Source: Dryas octopetala
Lineage: Eukaryota > Streptophyta > Magnoliopsida > Rosales > Rosaceae
Assembly: GCA_963921425.1 (NCBI GenBank)
Contig: OY992836.1
Coordinates: 13,595,614 to 13,659,613, forward strand
Reading direction: 5' to 3'
Length of the DNA stretch: 64,000 nt
Made by a program: the position numbers and the translations under genes. Shown here one piece after another: positions 44,443-55,338 of the stretch; positions within the stretch are counted from its first letter, which is position 1; every line of letters starts with the position of its first letter. Below the pieces are notes generated by a model. The model was not told the origin of the DNA, made no database searches, and saw only the letters and a list, made by a program, of their open reading frames with translations.

Positions 44443-46175
44443 TTAATGGTCTCGAAGCTGTCTGAGATTCATAGGAGAAATGATTCTCGTGTCTCCATCT
44501 ATCAGTTTTTTGGCAATTATAAGGTTGGCAGCCTCACTGGGATGGTAGGGATCCCAGAAAACATGCATCGAACGATCTGAGCACAGACTCGACGTTGGAC
44601 CACAGGGAACTATGCCCGCGTATTGGCCCCCATTTCCACAGCATGCCCTACTTGAGGTTGTAAATCCTGCATATTATGTTATTAGAATGTAAATTAAAGT
44701 CGTATTTCGATTTGACTCTCGGTCTAATATATATAAGAAAATGAGTCATATTGGACTTACCATATTTGTCGTAATTTGTAATGAGGTCGGCCACTAGATC
44801 ATACACATTTGCATAAACAAATGTTGACCCTGGGAGGTTGTCAGTGAGTTCAGCAAGCAAGTCCTTCAATCGGCCATTGTACTGAAGTGCAAGCTTATTA
44901 GGCAACTCCACACATTCGTCTGCATTAAGTTGATTTATGGTCTTTTGGTAAGGTATGCAGCCTATGGGTCCCACATTTCCCACCACAAATTTCCGAGCAT
45001 CCAATTGGTAAAGTCTCTGCACCAATTAATTAGTCAATAATCACTGTTTAGAATACTATTAATTTAATGAAGGTATCTATTTTTTTTTTATTTGGCCATA
45101 ATGAAGGTATCTATATACTGTAAAACCGTCTCAAAATTTATTTATTTTATTTCAGAACCCAATTAATCAGGAAAAGTACTGGTTTAACTTTAAATACGTA
45201 CTGTAAGTTGGGCCCTGAAGTGATTGATCAAATCATCAACAAACGCATCTGGGCTCTGAGAAATTCTTGCTCCAATGGAGAGGATTGGTAGTAGATAATT
45301 GTTCAAAAAGTCGTTGGACCCAACTGTGACTGAGAAAATGGACCTTTTCATAATGTACTCTTTTGCCTTTGATGGGCCCAATAACTTATCAAACTGCTTC
45401 CTTGTCTGGTTGAAAAAATCAACTTGGACATCCATTCCCAGCCTATTAATCTGCAAAGATAAATCCGAAATGTGAGAGAGTGTTTGAATGCTGATGTTGC
45501 AATGAACATTCGAATATTTCTCGTCCTGCATTAGAGGGCGTTTGTAGATAATACAAGTGTGTAAGTGTATAGAATAAAATTGAAAGAAAGTTATCCATAG
45601 AGGATTTGAGAGCTAATTACAAATATTCTTCCTGTTGCATTCATAATCCCTGCTCCTCCTGATGCATAATTCACCCCATACAATATTGATTTCCCTGAGG
45701 CATTTGGTGCCAAAAATGGGACTGCATAGTTTGGTTGTCCCAATTCTTCACCTGTATAATTAAAAGCAACAACTTTTATATGTAATATGAAACTAATTAC
45801 TAAAAAATATTTGGACCACACTTTATTAGGTTCTAGTATTCTACGTTACATCTCTAATAAATGTGAAATCCACTTGTATATATAAGTAGAGAGTTTACCG
45901 ACTATATCACCAATGGTTCTCCCATTGGTATATCGACCGGTGGGATTTCCTCCAGATGCTTTAAAATCCATCCCATTAGGACGGATATTTGCCTTAGACA
46001 GTGTTGGCAAATAGTTATTGTTTCCAGCATCAACCAGAGAATCGCCAAAGATGAAAGAAGCTCCTAACCCTTGATTATCAGCACCATTTGCCAAATAGCT
46101 GAAATTGATGAGCAAAAGAACCAAGCCTGCCAAGGCCACAGTAGTGTAAGATTTCATGACCATGGTTAAGATCAT
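44443..46175 (-). CDS. GDSL esterase/lipase (secreted)
   Basis: The five exons are 46175-45899, 45751-45621, 45450-45202, 45016-44761 and 44666-44443: 1137 bp, 378 aa, phases consistent. Plant GDSL proteins are SGNH-fold serine hydrolases acting on extracellular or cuticular esters. A signal peptide (SYTTVALAGLVLLLINFSYL) leads the protein. Block I is FIFGDSLVDAGNNNYL (catalytic Ser), block II is NYASGGAGI, block III is VTVGSNDFLNNYL and block V is FWDPYHPSEAAN (catalytic Asp and His). Conserved Cys-rich segments follow the usual pattern (CCGNGGQY, GIVPCGPTSSLC). The five-exon structure is typical. Starts at 46163 (AACCATGG, the better context) and 46157 are alternatives to 46175. The closest relatives I recall are At2g23540 and At4g16230. 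Confidence 0.92.
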
Positions 46176-46722
46176 AGCTGGGAACTTAGCCTAGTGGTAA
46201 GTATATAAGCACCTTCGATCTTGTTCAAAAAAGAAGCCAAGAGAACCCATTGGTGAGACTTGTAAGATTTCTTTAATCAATTTGCATTGATTGGTTTGAC
46301 CCCTTTTAATTTGTAGAGGTAAAGCCAAAGGCGTACCAGTTAATGGTGGTGCAATTTTCATGAGGTAGTTCATCAACATATATGGTGCATTTTTCTCAAC
46401 TTGTTATGAACTACTTTTAGGTTTGCTTCTGCAACTAAGCAAGTGCCAAACGTCAGGAAGGTCGAAGAGACTAAGAGAGTGCATTATATGATTATATCAG
46501 ATGGTTGTGAGTTGTGACGTATTTTGTCCCCAAACAAGAATTAATGTTATAGAGGAACTTAGGTGGTGTTTGGTTTGGCAAGTTGAAACAGCTATATTTT
46601 GAACCAAAAAAAAAAAATAAATAAAAATAAACAGCTAAATGCGCAATTCAAAGATTTGATAATATATTTGATTCTCATGCACTGGGTCAGACTTGGACAT
46701 GCAGTCAAACCACATTCAATAA
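46176..46722. other. GDSL promoter region
   Basis: No gene is seen. The sequence tagcctagtggtaagtatat and then ccttcgatc, at 46190-46222, looks weakly like another tRNA-derived fragment close to the GDSL start. An A-rich run is at 46604-46630. Confidence 0.35.
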
Positions 46723-47157
46723 TTTGAAAAGAGTGCTGCTATTTGCACACCCTGTTTTTTCTTTTTGCACACCCTTTTATAAAAAAAAAATCAAAACTAA
46801 AAAAAAAAGACACACTTACCCCTCACCCAACACACCCTAACTCAATTTTTTCTCTTTTGCACACCCTATCAACAAACAAAAAAAAACACACACACCCCCT
46901 TCATCTCCCTCACCGGACCACACCCACCGGCCACCCACGCAGCACCCACCTCCTCCCTCCCCTCCACCAAGCCCAGCCCCGTCGCACCCTCCCTCCAGCC
47001 CCGACCCAGCCCACCTCCTTCCCATCCATGCACCCAGCCCGACCTCCTCCCTCCCCTCCACCAAGCCCCAGCCCGACCACCTCCTTCCCCTCCACCCAGC
47101 CCGACTTCCTCCCTCCCCTCCACCCAGCCCCGGCCCCATCACATCCCCTCCCACCCC

Positions 47158-47880
47158 ATTTGGGTTGAGGTGTGCTGCCCATCAGGCTCTGAATTTACAA
47201 CCTCACCTCCCCACTCAATCATCGAAGCACTGTCCGCCAAGTACGAGAATAGGAAAGAAGGCCAATAACCCAACACATAGTCATTGCCGAATTGCATCCA
47301 CCAATGCCCCTCCTTTGGATCCTACACAATACAAAAGCTTTCCTAAGTGAATTATAAAGAATGATAAATATAAGTGATTTACCTTATTAAGGAGGTGTCC
47401 ACCTAGTAATCTACTGAGCTTAAGTAAAACAGTGCAAAGCTAGAATTGGGTGACAAGACAATGCTCTTATCTTGCTCCGTGACATGCATGAAATAAAAGG
47501 TAAGTTTGGAACTTGTCAATGTCTGCATAAGCTACAGGTAGTGGAATCACCGATCAAAAGAAAATGCCAAAAAATTCTTAGCATCTGAACTGCAATGATT
47601 CCTCCCGCCCCCCCCAAACCTTCAAAAAAAATTCATTCAAGCTCACATGCCTCCCTTAGCAGTGTATCAGCTTCATTTTTCCTTTTGGACTCTTTTACAT
47701 CATACTATTATGTGGTCTAATCCAATGGGGATTTGGCTTTTACCTTCCAGACGAGTATACTGATATCGTATTGGGAACCACGAAGGCCTGACACAGGAGA
47801 GATGCTTGCACCCATTGCTATTTCACTGTTGATTTGAATAAAGCCTGAGCAGAGGAGATTGTAGCAGCCAGTGGCAGAGA
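47158..47880 (-). pseudogene. Captured fragment of a neprosin (DUF239) gene
   Basis: Two exon pieces with an intron remain. The first (about 47880-47744) reads GCYNLLCSGFIQINSEIAMG and GASISPVSGLRGSQYDISIL and ends VWK at a GT donor. The second starts after an AG at 47321 and reads DPKEGHWWMQFGNDYVLGYW, then LADSASMIEWGGEVVNSEPD and GQHTSTQMG, where the element arm begins (about 47157). The joined frame is in phase. These are consecutive conserved blocks of the C-terminal neprosin domain of plant DUF239 proteins. N- and C-terminal parts are absent, so it is not a working gene. No internal stop is seen in the exons, so the capture may be recent. Confidence 0.85.
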
Positions 47881-47960
47881 GAGAAAAGGGAAGGTGGAGG
47901 GGAAGGTGGTGGGCTGGGTCGGGGCTGGAGGGAGGGTGCGACGGGGCTGGGGCTTGGTGG

Positions 47961-48160
47961 NNNNNNNNNNNNNNNNNNNNNNNNNNNNNNNNNNNNNNNN
48001 NNNNNNNNNNNNNNNNNNNNNNNNNNNNNNNNNNNNNNNNNNNNNNNNNNNNNNNNNNNNNNNNNNNNNNNNNNNNNNNNNNNNNNNNNNNNNNNNNNNN
48101 NNNNNNNNNNNNNNNNNNNNNNNNNNNNNNNNNNNNNNNNNNNNNNNNNNNNNNNNNNNN
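47961..48160. other. Assembly gap (200 N)
   Basis: Exactly 200 unknown bases. The about 80 bp before the gap (47880-47960) and the first about 80 bp after it (48161-48242) are the same sequence, so the gap probably joins two overlapping contig ends. Confidence 0.95.
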
Positions 48161-48674
48161 AGAGAAAAGGGAAGGTGGAGGGGAAGGTGGTGGGCTGGGT
48201 CGGGGCTGGAGGGAGGGTGCGACGGGGCTGGGGCTTGGTGGAGGGGAGGGAGGAAGTCGGGCTGGGTGGAGGGGAATGAGGTGGTCGGGCTGGGGCTGGG
48301 TGGAGGGGAATGAGGTGGTCGGGCTGGGGCTTGGTGGAGGGGAGGGAGGAGGTCGGGCTGGGTGCATGGATGGGAAGGAGGTGGGCTGGGTCGGGGCTGG
48401 AGGGAGGGTGCGACGGGGCTGGGCTTGGTGGAGGGGAGGGAGGAGGTGGGTGCTGGCGTGGGTGGCCGGTGGGTGTGGTCGGGTGAGGGAGATGAAGGGG
48501 GTGTGTGTGTTTTTTTTTGTTTGTTGATGGGGTGTGCAAAAGAGAAAAAATTGAGTTAGGGTGTGTTGGGTGAGGGGTAAGTGTGTCTTTTTTTTTTAGT
48601 TTTGATTTTTTTTTTTATAAAAGGGTGTGCAAAAAGAAAAAACAGGGTGTGCAAATAGCAGCACTCTTTGAAAA

Positions 48675-50332
48675 TTAAACCACCATAGGAATCTAGGATT
48701 GCACAATTTATTATGTATATATACAAAAATTTGATAGTTTATGTAATGTTACCCATTGTTTGCACAAAATGATTCGACCTTAACAAAAGAACAAATACGT
48801 AATAAATATGTGACCGTGTAATGACAAACTCCCACAATTCTAATCAAATCATGATATTATAATTAGTTGTGCACCTTTGAATCTAATAAACTCATGATAT
48901 TCCATGGCCAAGTAAGGAGCTTTATCTTAACTTGACTTTCTTTCTATATATGATTCTCTGTGTTCCTTCTGAATTTCAGAACCTCCTCGTTTTTTTTAAA
49001 CCCCCCACTTCTCACTGGTAAGCTCTAATTACCGATTTGGCCCGAATGTAGCATGTTAGGCCCTTTCTAGCCCATTTAGAAATTAATGTTCAAGGCTTTA
49101 TAGCCTTCTTGTAGTCCTAAATATAAATGTGGCTATTTTTGACAAGATACGATAATACACAAGATATGAAATCAAGTTAGGACTGACCATTTTTTGACTT
49201 GAGCACGATTATGACATGACATGTTAAACACGAAGAATAAACAAATCAGATTAGCGTCAAACATATGTGACATGATTAGGACACGATAAATAAATCTAAC
49301 TACTATTATACAAAAAAAAAGAGTAAATTCTCTTACTTTTTAATATTTATTGTATGAGTCGTTATATAAATATAGAGTTATTTTTTTATGGTTTTGTTGG
49401 TATCATAATTAATAGGTTTTTGTTTTATAAGTAACACATAAGTGATAGTTTTGGTTTTAAATTAAAGGAAATTATGTTAAGTTTTTAGATCACACGATAA
49501 ATAGGTCAACTTGTACACAACACGATTGTAAACAGGTTAAATTAAGATTGACTAGTATTTAACATGAACATGATCCATTAACACGAATTGCCACCTATAC
49601 CCAAATATGGTTATATATTTTTTGTCCTAAATCCTAAACTATAAACCCTATATACCCAAACCTCCTCCTCTTTCTATATTAATGATGAGAATAATAGAAT
49701 TAGGCATAATGTACTGCCATATAAAATTTGAAAGAGAATAAATGAAATTTCTTCTAGGTAAATCGAGAACCATTATAATTTCAAGATCAAGATTGAAGAG
49801 TTATTTATTTCATATAAATGGAAATATAACATCCAAAAAAGGACTCATTTTGTGAAGTTATACTATGAAGTCGTATTTATGGCCAAAAAACAAAATACTA
49901 TGAAGTCGTATTTATAATATTATAAGATTTAGGAATAATAGTTGAGATCAGAAGCTGCTCACAATTCTTGGAAGCTCTATTCTCATGTCAGACTTTGTCC
50001 TATTTTTTAAGAATTCCTCACTTAAATCCAAGGCATCTTATAAAGAATTTAATTTCACCGGATCTATGTCAAAGGCAGCGGATTAAGAAAAATAGTTAAG
50101 TTGTTTAGTACATTTTACCTTTGTAGTTAGATAATTAATTGTTTTTTAATGCGTATTTAAATTTAAGTGCCGATCAGTTTTTATTCACTACCACAATTGA
50201 ATTCAATTTACATGTCGATAGTTAGTAAGTACACTTCTCATACTCTAAAATTAATAAAGGGAAATTTCATTAAATATCTCTTTTTAATACAACAATATAT
50301 TTTCTAACCCTTATCACCCATTTTTATCTTTT
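48675..50332. other. AT-rich intergenic region
   Basis: No gene, repeat boundary or RNA could be recognised. The only notable features are short A/T runs and a local duplication (actatgaagtcgtatttat at 49862 and 49898). Confidence 0.4.
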
Positions 50333-50340
50333 ATGAATCT

Positions 50341-51130
50341 TTGGCCCATTTTCGAACAAAAATGCACTTCTCTCTCTCTCCCACCCACATCAACATTCTC
50401 CCCATTTGTGATCTCCACATATCACACAGCTACCCAACTATTAACATCCTCCTCATCTCTCTGCACAACTACACAGCGAAATCCATGGCTATTCTTCTTC
50501 TTCTTCCTTCATTTCCACTCCTCCAAATTCCCATGGCAACAACCATTCCACCAAACCCCACAAGACCTTACTTCCCAAGCTCTCCCCCTCCAAACTCTCC
50601 TCTTTTTCTCCAATCTCCACCCTTCATTCTGTTAGAATTTGAGCATCCAACCCAAAACCAATTGGCAATAGGTGGAGAGGCCCAAGACTTATAAGCACAT
50701 ATGCTAAGCCTTAGTTTTCCGATGTGGGACATTGCTCCACATTACTCTCAACACGCCCCCGCACGTGTGGCGAGATTTTGAGCCTTACACGTGAACAAAT
50801 TGTATTGGGTGACGTGGGAGCACGTGTGGCCGTTGGGCTTTACACGCGAATAACCAAGCTCTGATACCATGTTAGAATTTGAGCATCCAACCCAAAACCA
50901 ATTGGCAATGGGTGGAGAGGCCCAAGACTTATAAGCACATATGCTAAGCCTTAGTTTTCCGATGTGGGACATTGCTCCACATTACTCTCAACACATTCTC
51001 GCCCCCCTCCTTTCTTCGCCGTCTGATGGGACCCGGCCAGCAAAACCCACCTCGGCTACTTCGCCAACCTCGCTTCCAAGCTCGCCCGAGACGAGAAGCT
51101 CCAGGATTTCGCGATCTGGGTTTCTAATTA
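50341..51130 (+). pseudogene. Broken 5' part of an unidentified (possibly organelle-targeted) gene, split by a TRIM
   Basis: A frame from about 50485 reads MAILLLLPSFPLLQIP and then MATTIPPNPTRPYFPSSPPP, Pro/Ser-rich like a transit peptide. It ends abruptly in SPPFIL at the TRIM (50630-50993). Across the element, 50999-51130 carries a protein-like segment (KTHLGYFANLASKLARDEKL then QDFAIWVSN, stop). That segment is in another frame after an apparent 1 bp shift near GATGGGACC. So both an insertion and a frameshift break the gene. I do not recognise the family with confidence. No further exons were found up to 52131, so it is probably a truncated duplicate. Confidence 0.5.
50630..50993 (-). mobile_element. 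TRIM retrotransposon with 5 bp target-site duplication
   Basis: Two 124 bp LTRs (50630-50753 and 50870-50993) differ at only one or two bases. Each starts TGTTAGAATTTGAGCATCC and ends CTCTCAACA on the plus strand. The complement of the primer-binding site tggtatcagagc stands at 50858-50869, beside the right LTR, and a purine-rich tract (gtgcgggggcg on the minus strand) is beside the left LTR. The element therefore reads leftward. Flanking copies of cattc (50625-50629, 50994-50998) are the target-site duplication. The 116 bp interior has no gene. It is related in layout to the pair at 40.5 kb. Confidence 0.92.
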
Positions 51131-52131
51131 AGCTGGGAAAAGGATTTTTGGGTTTCTAAATGAGGGGAAGGCAAATGATTTCCGGGTTTCTAAAGGAGGG
51201 GAAGGTCTGGAGTGTCGTCAAGGTCTTGGTGAAAGTTCAAGAGCTTGGGGTTCCACCATTGAAGCTACTTTGATGGGTACGCTATGGTGTTGCTGGAAAA
51301 ACACTATAACAGCCTTTTGGAATGTGGGTCAGTCAATTGGATTTCCTTGTTTACTTTTTTTTTTCCTTTGAAATTTTTTGGGTTTTGGATGTAATCGGGA
51401 AAGAAGATTAACAAGAACATTGTATTCATTATTCATTATGAGTTTCTATTGTTCCATAAAATTTGGACATGGTTTTGTTGTTCCATATATGAAATTTCAA
51501 TTTGAGTTTGATATTCCAGATATGAAATTTCGATATGGGTTTGATGTTCTAAATTTGAATTTTCAACTTGAGTTTGTTTTTTCAGATCTGAAATTTGATC
51601 GTCAACGACAAATGGTTGACACATGGTTGACAAATGGTTGATAAATGGTTGACACATGGTGCTACAGCCACTTTAGATGGTGTTGCAACCAGTTCGTCAT
51701 ATTCATTATTTTCTACCTTTTTTTTTTTGTCGACTATGTGGCGACGAAAAGGGCATCCAAAGAGTCATAAAAGATAAAGTTGAGAGGAAATGGTTAAAAA
51801 AGATAGAGTTGTATTAAAAAGAGTTATTTAATGAAATTTTTCATTAATAAATCAATACAAAGGACAGAAAAATGAGAGAATGTAAAGATTTTAGGATTCA
51901 AAATTTCAAAAAAGAAAAGATTCTCACAAAGAGAAAAAGGAAAATTCTAAATTCCATTCCAAAAGAAGAAACCCAAAAATAGAAACACATAAAACCAGTT
52001 ATGTCCTAATCCTACGCTCCAAACTCGACCGTTGGGGTTTAGAGATTAAAATAAGGCGCAGAGACTCTACTGAAGAAAGAAGAATCACAGAGAGAAAGAG
52101 AGAGTCGCAAGGGTGAGTTACTGAGTTCACA
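51131..52131. other. Spacer with short degenerate repeats, 5' of the CDCA7-like gene
   Basis: At 51484-51600 a unit around atatgaaatttcaatttgagtt recurs three to four times with changes. At 51604-51660 there are tandem copies of atggttgaca. Neither is coding in a convincing way. The last 150 bp, GA-rich, are likely the promoter and 5' UTR of the CDCA7-like gene. Confidence 0.45.
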
Positions 52132-55100
52132 ATGCCAACTCTGAGAAAGAAGAGTGCTGCCCTAGAATCTTCAGCAAACCCTAAACATCGAAGCAGCAAT
52201 GAGCAAGCCCAAACCAATCAGACCCAGATGAAGTGTCAGTACGAGCAGTCCAGAGAAGAACGAATCAGAGAAAACCTTGAGAGAATGAAAAAGCTCGGCA
52301 TTGCTGACATCTCTCTTCAGCTCAAGGCCCAGTTTCAACCCAAGCGCGCAACAAAGAGCTGTTCCAACCGCAGTACGACGCCGTCTGGACCCTCTCCAAT
52401 GCGCCCAACTGGACCCATTCGCCGTTCTTCCAGGTAATCATTTCATACCCTCTCTATTTCCTTATAGGCTTATTGGATTGCTACCTCTATGTGGATCTGT
52501 TTGTTGTTTTTGAGAAAAATGCAGTCTTATTAGTTAACAGGTAACTTGAATAAACATTTGGGGCTTAGAAATTAAAATCTTTAGCCAACTGGGTCTCTGA
52601 TTCTGGTGGATTTAAGACTGTTTCTGACTCTGAATGCTTCATTGGTTCTTACATTTTCAGAGTTTTTTTTTTTTTTTCTTGGGTTGATAATTTATAACTG
52701 TTTTAGCTTTAAAAATTGAATCTTTAATCTACTGTGTCTGTGATTCTGGTAGGTTTGAAACTGTTTCTGGTTGTGAATGCTACATGGGTCTCTAACAATT
52801 TCGACTAAGAATACAATTTTAATATATTAGCAGTTTAGCACTTGATTTTGGAGATTGTGGTTTCTAAGTAGACTTATTTTTATATTTAATTTTAAAATTT
52901 GGTTTTTCGGTTCAGATTGCAGAATGCTACACCAGTAAGCTACTCGGAGGTGCATTTGGGGGAGAAGCTTGAGGCTGTGGAAGAGAAGGGTAAGGGTATT
53001 AGGCTGGAGGTGGGTGCAAAGCCGGAGATTTACACAGAAGAGCATGAAAAGCTGTTGGGCAACACTGAAAAGAGCTGGACTCTATTTGTGGATGGTTATG
53101 GGAAAGATGGAAAGCGAATTTACGACGCCGTTAGAGGAAAGACTTGCCATCAATGCAGGTATACCCTTTGCCGCCAAAATGCTGGCTGCGCTGTGTAAAT
53201 AGTAAATACCCTTTTAAACAATGAGAGAGCAACTTGAATGTTATTCAGAGACAAGTTGGATGTTCAAAAGAGGATTAATTAAAGTGGAGAACAAGTTAAG
53301 AAACACGGTTTTTGTCAAGTCTTGTGAATACCGAATATTGTAACTTCTGGAATTCATTATTTTGCTCTAAATATGGTGATAAAAAACCCTTCCATAATTT
53401 CAATTTCCTTTTCTTGATATGTGTTGTGTCTCATGCAGAGGTGACATTTTCTCATGCAAAAGATGCAACAAGGGTGGTTCTATATGTTTTTCTGGATTAT
53501 TTCCCTTGGCTTGATATCATATATTCTAAAGGATTGAAATGCTGTTTTACAGGCAGAAAACTCTGGGTCATCATACTCACTGCAGCAATTGCAACATGGT
53601 CCAAGGACAGTTTTGTGGAGATTGTTTGTACATGAGGTAAACTGTATACTCCTACAAATTTCTTCTCTGCCCTAACATCTGCATATTAGTTTGGTCCCAT
53701 TACTTTCATTGCGCCTATTTGTAAACATTTGGCAGTTTATTTATAATTTCATAAAGGGGCTAATAACTATAGGTTCCTACCATGCCCCTCTTAGCATGAG
53801 GCACATGTTGGTTGTCAAAACTTTACCATGTGCTGATTTTATGACTACTGGGTTCTCCCTTGTGCACATGTCCCTACTTTTAGGTTGATACATAGTCTTC
53901 GTATTTATTCCTTTTATATGCATTACAATGTGCCCATCTCTACCATGTTTGGTGGGTCTTGCAAACATTATATCAATTGCCTTAGAATAAAACAAGCTTC
54001 ACAGAGCTTAGGCTGCAGTTCGCAAGATTGACTTCACTTTAACAAAATCAAAATAGTACAACTAAGCAATTTGACTTTTCTGGTAAAGAAGTCAAATTCT
54101 AAGAATTTCTGAGCAGATTCATATGTTAGGTAGTTATCACCCCCACCCTTCTGCTAAATCTTTGTCATTTATACATATACAATGTCCGTCCAACTTGGCT
54201 GGAAGTTTTGATTTCAGACTGTCAAACTCCAAAGAAAGTCAACTTTTGCTCTTGAATCACTGTTAAAGATGACCTTTAAATGTTACTATAACGAATGATG
54301 ATTGACATATTGGATGGTCACTTGCCAAAACAGCTGCCATATTGGACAGTTAACATAATTCCATCAGTTAAATTTCACACATCTCATAGGTATTATCCCA
54401 CATGTGTTCTACACATTTGGCTTGGAGAGAGCCATCCCTTTATGTTTCATACTACAATGTAGTAGGCTTGGAGCTTCTTGGTTTCTATATATGTAGTCTA
54501 TATATTGTTAATCCAATGTTTATACTGCATCATTTATCTCCTTGGAGCAGATATGGGGAACATGTGCTTGAAGCCGTTCAGAATCCAGATTGGATTTGCC
54601 CTGTCTGCCGTGGAATATGCAACTGTAGTTTGTGCCGGAATGCAAAAGGATGGGCTCCAACTGGTGTTATGTACAAGAAGGTTCCCTTCAAAACCATGTG
54701 TCATCTTTTTTTAATTTGCTCCTTTTTCCCCTGGCATTGTTTTGGAGCTAAGATTAATCATGTCTACTTTCCAGATATCACAACTAGGCTTCAAATCAGT
54801 TGCACACTATCTCATTCAAACACGACGCTCACAGACATATTCAGGACAAAATCCAGAAACTACCACTCAAGTTTCTGCAAAAAGGTCACTGCCTTTCCAA
54901 GATATGGATGCATCATGTAAAGAAAATCTCAAGGTCGATTATAGTGACCTTGGATCGTTAACACCTCTAGGTGGTAGAGAAGACAAAAGAGATGATGAGT
55001 TTAAGAAGGAAAAAGAGAATGAAATGCAGAGAAAGGAAAATCAAGATATGAACACCCAAACTTCTGCAAAGAGGTCATTGTACTTTCCAGATATAGTACA

Positions 55101-55338
55101 ACAGTCAGAGAAGGAAGTGGATGTAAACAAAATATTGTCAGAGAAGGAAGTGGATGTAGACAAAATCTTGTCAGAGAAGGAAGTGGAGAAAGAAGACGGT
55201 GTGCTATTTACTGATAATCAACATGATAGGAGTACTGCATTAAACAGAAGTTCAAAGCTCAAGAAGAAGAAGCGTGCTCTTGTGGCTGAACCAGACAGTA
55301 TTGCTGGTAGATTGAGGCGAAGGCGGATAGGGTATTAG
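52132..55338 (+). CDS. CDCA7-like zinc-finger protein (zf-4CXXC_R1)
   Basis: The five exons are 52132-52433, 52916-53158, 53553-53636, 54551-54680 and 54775-55338: 1323 bp, 440 aa, phases consistent. The family domain is the CXXC-type finger of CDCA7/MAO-A repressor R1, encoded across exons 2-5. Its segments are CHQCRQKTLGHHTHCSNCNM, QFCGDC, ICPVCRGICNCSLCRNAKGW and GFKSVAHYLIQTR. In animals CDCA7 recruits the remodeller HELLS to chromatin. Plant members are thought to act with DDM1 in DNA methylation, which is an extrapolation here. A coiled, basic stretch (REERIRENLERMKKLGI) lies near the N terminus. The C-terminal tail is low-complexity, with a SEKEVDV(N/D)KIL repeat, and ends with basic KLKKKKR and RLRRRR, likely nuclear signals. 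Arabidopsis relatives: At2g23530 and At4g37110, from memory. Confidence 0.92.

Larger units (their letters stand above)
46723..48674. mobile_element. Long-inverted-repeat (Mutator-like/fold-back) element carrying a host gene fragment
   Basis: Outer ends gagtgctgctatttgcacac (46731) and the exact complement (ending 48666) are flanked by 8 bp duplications, tttgaaaa, at 46723-46730 and 48667-48674. The arms are about 430 bp on the left (46731-47157) and longer on the right (47880-48666, with an assembly gap). They are C-rich on the left strand and G-rich on the right, with tandem-like cccctccacc units. Between the arms is non-repeat DNA (47158-47880) derived from a neprosin-domain gene. Long arms plus captured exons fit a Pack-MULE. 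The 8 bp duplication is within what MULEs show, but would also fit hAT. No transposase is present. Confidence 0.85.

Noticed and set aside
46743..48559. Several Pro-rich or Gly-rich ORFs over the arms of the long-inverted-repeat element
   Set aside because: They are translations of C-rich or G-rich repeat arms, some running through the N gap; no domain or start context supports them.
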